A DNA stretch of 12,682 nucleotides, taken from contig DAAJ01000111.1 in NCBI GenBank assembly GCA_001701115.1, positions 1-12,682 on the forward strand, in the 5' to 3' direction. Under the pieces are notes generated by a model that saw only the letters and a list, made by a program, of their open reading frames with translations, did no database searches and was not told the origin of the DNA. Shown here piece after piece: positions 5,708 to 10,555 of the stretch. The position numbers were made by a program, and so were the translations under genes. Numbering within the stretch: the first letter of the stretch is position 1; each line of letters starts with the position of its first letter. The DNA comes from Bacteroidales bacterium GP2. GTDB lineage: Bacteria; Bacteroidota; Bacteroidia; Bacteroidales; Muribaculaceae.

Positions 5708-6508
5708 ATGGATTCATTGAAAGATAAAGTCGCTTTTGTTACCGGTGCCACTGCCGGAATCGGGCTTGCCTGTGTGAAGGAACTTGCATCGAGAGGTGCT
5801 AAGGTTACTGTTGCGTCACGAAACAAAGAGCATGTGGATGCAACAGTCGATAAACTTCTAAAGGAGGGTTATGATGTGAGGGGAGCGATACTTGACGCTT
5901 CCGATATACCCTCATGCACAAATGCTGTTGTTGACACTATAAGGGCAATGGGGCGTATTGACATAGTTGTCAATAATGCCGGAGGCACTAATCTCAGCCG
6001 TGACACTGCGGTGGAAAACCTCGATCTCGATTTCTTCCGTGACGTGATGGACCTTAATGTGCTCAGCACACTTGCCGTGATAAAGGCGGCTCTGCCGTCC
6101 ATGATTGCCCGGAAAAGCGGGGCGATAGTCAACATCGCTTCTATTGGCGGAATTACCGGTGACTTCCGGGACACGCTCTACGGCATAGCTAAGGCTGGTA
6201 TTATAAATCTCACCAAATATGTTGCCACCCAGTATGGCAAAGAGGGGATAAGGTGCAATGCGGTTGCTCCCGGTATTGTGATGACCGGTGCTGTTACAGA
6301 AAACCTCAGCGAAGCTGTGCGTAAGATATTCCTTGAGCAGAATGCCCTTGACACTTTGGGACAGCCGGAGGATATCGCGGCGGCTGTTGCCTTCCTTGCC
6401 GGGGATGAGAGCAGGTACATAACTGGTCAGACAATAGTAGCTGACGGTGGAATGACTTGCCACAATCCCACAATAGCCCAGATAAGAGCTTTGTATGCAG
6501 GCAAATAA
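5708..6508 (+). CDS. SDR family oxidoreductase, 7-alpha-hydroxysteroid dehydrogenase-like
   Basis: A 266-residue classical short-chain dehydrogenase: TGATAGIG cofactor motif (12-19), NNAGG (89-93), N117, and the catalytic S145, Y158 and K162 (YGIAK). From memory, the segments GGTNLSRDT, TLYG..KAGIINLTKY, IRCNAVAPG, EAVRKIFL and RYITGQTIV.DGG...HNPTI closely resemble the Bacteroides fragilis 7-alpha-hydroxysteroid dehydrogenase (hdhA product), which oxidises the 7-alpha-hydroxyl of primary bile acids. The residues after beta-strand 2 are ASRNK, with R38 rather than an acidic residue, which favours NADP(H) (inference). The start ATG follows a palindrome by 10 bases. It is 55 bases after the lipoprotein, so either the last operon gene or separately transcribed. 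Alternatives are a FabG-type reductase or another steroid/sugar SDR. Confidence 0.85.
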   Translation: MDSLKDKVAFVTGATAGIGLACVKELASRGAKVTVASRNKEHVDATVDKLLKEGYDVRGAILDASDIPSCTNAVVDTIRAMGRIDIVVNNAGGTNLSRDTAVENLDLDFFRDVMDLNVLSTLAVIKAALPSMIARKSGAIVNIASIGGITGDFRDTLYGIAKAGIINLTKYVATQYGKEGIRCNAVAPGIVMTGAVTENLSEAVRKIFLEQNALDTLGQPEDIAAAVAFLAGDESRYITGQTIVADGGMTCHNPTIAQIRALYAGK

Positions 6509-6540
6509 GAAAATATGTGTTATTTTTTGCTATTAAGCTA

Positions 6541-6570
6541 TTGCTATTATTAAAAATAGTAGTACCTTTG
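6541..6570 (+). promoter_or_regulatory. sigma-ABfr promoter of tRNA-His
   Basis: TTG at 6541-6543, a 19-base spacer, then TACCTTTG at 6563-6570 followed by CA. The predicted start, near 6577, is about 13 bases before the tRNA. The nine bases TTGCTATTA occur twice (6527-6535 and 6541-6549), so the -33 TTG is duplicated 14 bases upstream. Confidence 0.75.
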
Positions 6571-6589
6571 CAGCACAAATAACCAACAT

Positions 6590-6664
6590 GGTGAGCATAG
6601 TTCAGTTGGTTAGAACGTCGGATTGTGGTTCCGAAGGTCGTGGGTTCGAATCCCACTGTTCACC
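6590..6664 (+). tRNA. tRNA-His (anticodon GTG)
   Basis: The full cloverleaf can be drawn. The acceptor stem GTGAGCA (6591-6597) pairs with TGTTCAC (6657-6663, one G-T). The anticodon stem TCGGA/TCCGA has loop TTGTGGT with GTG at 6625-6627. The T arm is GTGGG-TTCGAAT-CCCAC. The histidine-specific extra G-1 is encoded at 6590 opposite the discriminator C at 6664. The 3' CCA is not encoded and must be added by the CCA enzyme. The gene has its own promoter and terminator. Confidence 0.97.
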
Positions 6665-6673
6665 CTAAAGCGC

Positions 6674-6711
6674 GTCGCGCTCCGCATGCAAGCGGGGCGC
6701 GACATATTTTT
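6674..6711 (+). terminator. Rho-independent terminator of tRNA-His
   Basis: GTCGCGCTCCGC (6674-6685) pairs with GCGGGGCGCGAC (6692-6703), a 12-bp stem with one G-T pair and a 6-base loop, followed by ATATTTTT and further T runs. It begins 10 bases after the tRNA. Confidence 0.85.
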
Positions 6712-6721
6712 GTAGCCTTTT

Positions 6722-6748
6722 TGTCACACAGACGAAACGTGTGTCACA
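6722..6748. repeat. Direct repeat TGTCACA spaced 20 bp apart
   Basis: TGTCACA occurs at 6722-6728 and again at 6742-6748, exactly 20 bases start to start, which puts both on the same DNA face. It lies about 50 bases upstream of the -7 element of the retropepsin-like gene, a plausible activator position. A CACAC/GTGTG inverted repeat overlaps it. A regulatory role is speculative. Confidence 0.3.
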
Positions 6749-6798
6749 ATCGTGTTAAATTTAATGCCGGAAAGGTAACAGTCATTCGGTTTTAGCAT

Positions 6799-6806
6799 TA
6801 ATTTTG
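6799..6806 (+). promoter_or_regulatory. -7 element for the retropepsin-like / GrpB-LRR pair
   Basis: TAATTTTG at 6799-6806 matches TAnnTTTG exactly. The predicted start near 6813 gives a leader of about 24 bases before the ATG at 6837. No TTTG is present 19-20 bases upstream, so the promoter may be weak or need an activator. Confidence 0.5.
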
Positions 6807-6836
6807 AGCCGCAAAAATTGAGGGTTCTTAAATAAA

Positions 6837-7835
6837 ATGAAACGGAGATTTCTGATAATTCTGGCAATCGTTCTCGTTCTTCTCTGCGTGCTATACGCAG
6901 CAGTCTCTATGTTGTCCTCACAGAGCAATATCCGCGTTGAAAAAACAGAAGGTCCTTTATGCCTGCTCCCTATCCTCAGTGCTCCTCCAGAGGTGGAACT
7001 GGTGCCGGGAATAAGATTCAAGCTTGATACCGGCAGTGATCTTAGCACCATAACCGAAGAAGATCTCGCCCGCCTTGACTCTTTGGGCTTCTATGCCGAG
7101 GAATCATTTTATCCTGTAATCGGCAGGGATGGCAATGGCAATATAAATGTGAAGACCAAAAGGTACACAGTCAGCCTGCCGCTGCTTAAATATGAGATCC
7201 GCACCGATTCGCTCGGCAAAAGGTATGGAACAGCAAGGTGGCAGGATGCGAATATCATACATAATGTTGAATTTGCGCCCTCGCTTACAGGCAAAAGTGT
7301 TTTGGGTATTGATTTCCTTCAGAAATTCCGGGTTGAGTATCAGTTCAACAACAGGGCGATTGCTCTTTATCTTGACGACCCTGACGGATATGTTACATGC
7401 ACGGAACTCATCGCATCAAAAGCCCCGTTGAAAATCCCTATGCTCGGCAAGAGATATTTTGTTGATTTCAAGGTTGACGGCAATGCCGAGTCATTCTTTC
7501 TCGATACAGGCATAAAGGCGGCTCGCATCAAGATGCCCGCTGGCGAGGCGATAAATTCCCGCGGGCGTCTGACCGATGACACAATAGTGTCCGCACTCGG
7601 CAGTTTCCCGGCGAAAGTAAGCGATAACGCAATTGTAAGCATCGGGGAGCGTACAGGTTTAGGCTCGGTGTACTATTTTGATACCAAAGAAGAGCCTTAT
7701 GCATTCAACCCGTTCAATCTTTTCTTGCAGGACGTGCTCATTGATTTTCCCAACCGCCTGCTGAAATTGCGCCCTTTTTACAAACGGGACAACAGTATTC
7801 CTGATTTAGTAGACTACGTTACAATTGAGGACTAA
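6837..7835 (+). CDS. Membrane-anchored two-domain retropepsin-like aspartic protease
   Basis: A 332-residue protein with an N-terminal membrane helix (about 5-26) after a basic start (MKRR), so anchored in the inner membrane with a periplasmic body or processed as an exported protein. It contains two aspartic-protease half-sites: FKLDTGSDLSTI (D64-T-G-S67) and FFLDTGIKAARI (D223-T-G225). Each is followed about 90 residues or less later by the matching closing element: VLGIDFLQKFRVEY.FNNRAIAL (155-177) and FNLFLQDVLIDFPNRLLKL (293-311). One chain therefore carries both halves of a retropepsin dimer, as in pepsin. The second half has Ile after DTG instead of Ser/Thr. Substrates are unknown. It is followed after 10 bases by the GrpB-LRR gene. 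Alternatively it is an inactive aspartyl-fold binding protein. Confidence 0.8.
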   Translation: MKRRFLIILAIVLVLLCVLYAAVSMLSSQSNIRVEKTEGPLCLLPILSAPPEVELVPGIRFKLDTGSDLSTITEEDLARLDSLGFYAEESFYPVIGRDGNGNINVKTKRYTVSLPLLKYEIRTDSLGKRYGTARWQDANIIHNVEFAPSLTGKSVLGIDFLQKFRVEYQFNNRAIALYLDDPDGYVTCTELIASKAPLKIPMLGKRYFVDFKVDGNAESFFLDTGIKAARIKMPAGEAINSRGRLTDDTIVSALGSFPAKVSDNAIVSIGERTGLGSVYYFDTKEEPYAFNPFNLFLQDVLIDFPNRLLKLRPFYKRDNSIPDLVDYVTIED

Positions 7836-7845
7836 CTTATTAGGC

Positions 7846-9735
7846 ATGGGGAAAGCTTTGCAAGATATGACATTGGAGGAACTATGGCAACTTTTTCCCA
7901 TAGAGCTTTCCTGTTATAATCCGGACTGGGCAGATTGGGCTGACGATGAAATGAAGGCTCTGTCTATTCTGTTGAAACGTTTTTCGCCTGTTCTGAATCA
8001 TATCGGAAGCACTGCTATTCCTGAAATCATGGCAAAGCCGATTGTGGATATTCTTGTGGAAGTGCCTGAGAATGCTGCGTATGGCGACATTAAGGATCTC
8101 TTTGAATCAAACGGTTATATCTGCATGGCTGAGGATGAGGACAGGCTCAGCTTTAACAAAGGATATACGCCAGATGGCTATGCAGACAAGGTGTTTCATA
8201 TTCATGTTCGGCGTTCCGGGGATAACAGTGAGATTATTTTCCGGGATTATCTGAGGAATCATCCCAAGGTGCGGGAAGAGTATGAAATGTTGAAAATGAG
8301 CCTTCTTCCCGAATATAAGAATGACCGTGACGGTTACACCGCCGCAAAAACGAATTTTGTGCGCCGCGTCCTGTCACTTGCAGGAAAAGAGAGCAATGAC
8401 GGCAATGGCTGCCAGGCAATAATTCCCCGTAAGGTTGAAATCAAGGAAACGGAGCTGGTAGATGAAAGTTATTTTCCGGAAGACTATGAGTTGCATAGCA
8501 CTTGCATCAATGATGAAGGGAAGATAACCTTGTTACGGTGTGAAGGACTGGAATTTATAAAGTCAGGTGATAGTTTGGCGATTCTTTCACGGGTTGATTC
8601 CAGCGTCGGCTCGTGCCTTGAAATTCCGCAATGTGTATATTGCGGGGATAAGGAATATGAGGTGTATGAGGTGTCGTTGGCGCAGCCTAACCATACTGTA
8701 AAAAGCATATACTTTCCTGATAGTGTATGGCATTTTGAGAATGCATGTAATTTTCAGGTATTGGAAAAGATTGGTGTATCCTCCGGAAATGATTGTCTTA
8801 TTGCTGTGGATGATGTGCTTTACTGGAAATTCAATGACGGCACACTGCATATAGAGGCTATACCGGTACAGTATCAGAAGGACAAGATTTTATTAAGTGA
8901 ATATGTCGTTGATTTTGAATACGATGTTGCGGATTGGCTTGCCTGTGCTCCTGCTCCAAAGGATGTCGTATATGAAAATCCGGCGAAATACCTTAGTATA
9001 GGAAAGCCCGGCAAATTGATGGATGGGGAAGTTGTATGTGGTATATTCCATTTCAAAGAAAACTATTTTATATCCCGCATAGACAAAACTGATGATAGTT
9101 TCATCGTTGTTCCCAACCAGATTATAACAGCTGAAGAGTCTGATTTTGTTAGCCGGATTGATATTGGTGAAGATAATCCGGTGAGTCCCAATGTAAAGAC
9201 CCTTTATGTGCCTTGTCAGGCAAAAGAGTACGGGATAGATTTTTACGGCAATTTTTCCGTCGCATTCCCTAATCTTGAAAATATATTGCTGTGTGACGAC
9301 GAGCTTTTGTCAGTGCCTGCTGGTAATATTGAGGAGGCATTACAGGGTGTTGGCGATGAAGAGCTTGTTGTGTTTAAGGATAGTGTCGAGTACCGTGAAT
9401 CTCTCATGGATCCCGAATGGCTTGAGGAACTTAAAGCTGATGGTGGAAGCATAGTCCTATTAAACGAGCAGTACTGGATTAAATCAAAACACATAGAATT
9501 CCTATATAAGCCTGATACTGAGACGCTGTCTGTAGAGAAGATATATAATACCACAGCAAAATCCATAGTAATTCCTCCGTTTGTAAATGCTATGGGTAGG
9601 CGGCTAAGGGTTACATCCGTGTGCTTGGATGATGCTGATGAGAATCATTTTGAGGTGTTGTGGGTGCCTGTGGGATGCAGCTTGGAGGGTACGTGCGGAA
9701 ATAACCTCAAGGCTATCCGTTTTTACTGCCACTAA
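7846..9735 (+). CDS. GrpB (UPF0157) nucleotidyltransferase-like domain fused to BspA/LRR-like repeats
   Basis: A 629-residue protein. Residues about 8-178 form a GrpB/UPF0157 domain of the polymerase-beta nucleotidyltransferase superfamily: MTLEELWQLFPIEL, the GS turn HIGSTAIPEI (G54-S55), KPIVDILVEV (D68), FHIHVR (118-122) and the helical REEYEMLK...YTAAKTNFVRRVL end. GrpB proteins normally stop here. This one continues for about 450 residues with three diverged modules (about 234-311, 401-482, 551-627) that share IPxxV, VxxIxxP and a closing FxxLxxI, in the style of BspA-like leucine-rich repeats. The ATG at 7846 is preferred over an in-frame TTG at 7825 that would overlap the previous gene. 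No signal peptide is seen, so it is probably cytoplasmic. Function and substrate are unknown; GrpB acting on nucleotides is itself unproven. Confidence 0.8.
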   Translation: MGKALQDMTLEELWQLFPIELSCYNPDWADWADDEMKALSILLKRFSPVLNHIGSTAIPEIMAKPIVDILVEVPENAAYGDIKDLFESNGYICMAEDEDRLSFNKGYTPDGYADKVFHIHVRRSGDNSEIIFRDYLRNHPKVREEYEMLKMSLLPEYKNDRDGYTAAKTNFVRRVLSLAGKESNDGNGCQAIIPRKVEIKETELVDESYFPEDYELHSTCINDEGKITLLRCEGLEFIKSGDSLAILSRVDSSVGSCLEIPQCVYCGDKEYEVYEVSLAQPNHTVKSIYFPDSVWHFENACNFQVLEKIGVSSGNDCLIAVDDVLYWKFNDGTLHIEAIPVQYQKDKILLSEYVVDFEYDVADWLACAPAPKDVVYENPAKYLSIGKPGKLMDGEVVCGIFHFKENYFISRIDKTDDSFIVVPNQIITAEESDFVSRIDIGEDNPVSPNVKTLYVPCQAKEYGIDFYGNFSVAFPNLENILLCDDELLSVPAGNIEEALQGVGDEELVVFKDSVEYRESLMDPEWLEELKADGGSIVLLNEQYWIKSKHIEFLYKPDTETLSVEKIYNTTAKSIVIPPFVNAMGRRLRVTSVCLDDADENHFEVLWVPVGCSLEGTCGNNLKAIRFYCH

Positions 9736-9820
9736 GGATATTTTCGTTTCCCTCCCCACGAATTTATGTGGTAATATGGCTTGTGATTTACATGTTGCCA
9801 AATTATTTATGGGATAATAA

Positions 9821-9851
9821 TTCGCCGTTACCAAGATATTGCCTATATTTG
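9821..9851 (+). promoter_or_regulatory. sigma-ABfr promoter of the MntA/HepT pair
   Basis: TTCG at 9821-9824 (one mismatch), a 19-base spacer, then TATATTTG at 9844-9851, an exact -7 match. The predicted start near 9858 leaves a leader of about 15 bases before the ATG at 9873. This supports 9873 rather than the longer frame opening at 9768, which would start upstream of the promoter. Confidence 0.55.
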
Positions 9852-9872
9852 AGGTGGCAAAGAAACTCCGCA

Positions 9873-10178
9873 ATGAAACTTATAGAACTTAATTTACATC
9901 GCATCATTGATTTATGCCGCCTTCATAAGGTGCGTACTCTCTCTGTTTTCGGTTCAATACTCACTGAACACTTCAGTGATACGAGCGATGTGGATTTATT
10001 GGTTGAATTTGAATCCATTGCTCCGGATGAATTTGATTATGTGAGCAATTACTTTGATTTCAGAGATGCATTGGAGTCACTTTTTGACCGCAAGGTGGAT
10101 CTTATCGAAGAGAAAGGATTAAGAAACAAGTATTTTATTGCGAATGTAAACCGGACTAAGCAAGTGATTTATGGCTAA
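9873..10178 (+). CDS. mntA: MntA-type minimal nucleotidyltransferase antitoxin
   Basis: A 101-residue minimal nucleotidyltransferase of the polymerase-beta superfamily. It has VFGSILTEHFSDTSDVDLLVEF with G27-S28 and the metal-binding pair D39/D41, and the third carboxylate D76 in RKVDLIEE. It ends in the family-typical NVNRTKQVIYG. All catalytic residues are present and the length is normal. In characterised MntA-HepT systems this protein neutralises the HEPN RNase HepT by adding AMP to a tyrosine in its RX4HXY motif. Its partner lies two bases downstream but is truncated. The ATG at 9873 is chosen because the longer frame adds a non-homologous hydrophobic N-terminus and begins upstream of a good promoter. 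Confidence 0.85.
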   Translation: MKLIELNLHRIIDLCRLHKVRTLSVFGSILTEHFSDTSDVDLLVEFESIAPDEFDYVSNYFDFRDALESLFDRKVDLIEEKGLRNKYFIANVNRTKQVIYG

Positions 10179-10180
10179 CT

Positions 10181-10414
10181 ATGGGAGAGGCGGTGAACCG
10201 GATAAGAAAAACGGACGCATCAGTGGTAATTCCACACTCCCGGGCAATTATTGACACAAGAAATAGAATCATCCATTCCTACGATAACGTTCACCCTGAA
10301 TTTTTATGGGGTCTCGTTAAACGGCATATCCCGGAGTTGAAGAGGGATATCGAGCGCATTATAGCGGAATATGAAGAGAGATACCTCAAAGAGGGAGGTG
10401 CCATCAATTGCTGA
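10181..10414 (+). pseudogene. hepT: HepT-like (DUF86/HEPN) toxin, N-terminally truncated
   Basis: A 77-residue frame matching the C-terminal two thirds of HepT/DUF86 proteins: MGEAVNRIRK, HSRAIIDTRNRIIHSYDNV, and a helical end. The RNase motif RX4HXY is intact (R27, H32, Y34; Y34 is the position AMPylated by MntA in characterised systems). Full HepT proteins are roughly 110-120 residues and have about 35-45 residues before the GEAV segment. Here the reading frame upstream of 10181 closes at the TAA of 10157-10159, and the intervening bases code for the end of MntA, so the N-terminal helices are absent. A deletion between the normal hepT start (perhaps ATG 10171, overlapping the mntA stop) and codon GEAV would explain this. 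A short functional variant is less likely. Confidence 0.7.
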
Positions 10415-10419
10415 GACTC

Positions 10420-10434
10420 TTAGTGACTCACTAA
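10420..10434. promoter_or_regulatory. Perfect palindrome TTAGTGA-C-TCACTAA
   Basis: A 15-base dyad, 7-bp arms around C10427, lying five bases after the hepT stop and about 48 bases upstream of the ppiD -33 element. It lacks a T run, so it is not a rho-independent terminator. It is the right size for a dimeric regulator site. Which gene it serves is unknown. Confidence 0.35.
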
Positions 10435-10481
10435 ATATTAATGTGTGGGAGCTATAAAAAAGTTCTCATTGAGCGGGGAGA

Positions 10482-10513
10482 TTTGGCAGCAAAAATAAAA
10501 AGTGCTATCTTTG
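10482..10513 (+). promoter_or_regulatory. sigma-ABfr promoter of ppiD
   Basis: TTTG at 10482-10485, a 20-base spacer, then TATCTTTG at 10506-10513: a complete consensus match. The predicted start near 10520 gives a 36-base AT-rich leader before the ATG at 10556. Confidence 0.8.
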
Positions 10514-10555
10514 TGCGCTATTATTCAAGCCAATTAAAAAATCATTAAATAATCA

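Noticed and set aside
5912..6463. Minus-strand open frame of 183 codons opposite the SDR gene
   Set aside because: The plus-strand SDR has every family motif; the opposite frame is a coding shadow.
6640..6664. Attachment site at the tRNA-His 3' end
   Set aside because: No second copy of the tRNA 3' sequence and no integrase were seen in the window.
7825..7845. TTG start for the GrpB-LRR gene
   Set aside because: ATG at 7846 lies 10 bases after the previous stop and better fits the short GrpB N-terminus; the TTG would overlap the upstream gene.
9768..9872. N-terminal extension of MntA
   Set aside because: A good promoter lies inside it (9844-9851) and the extra residues do not belong to the minimal nucleotidyltransferase family.
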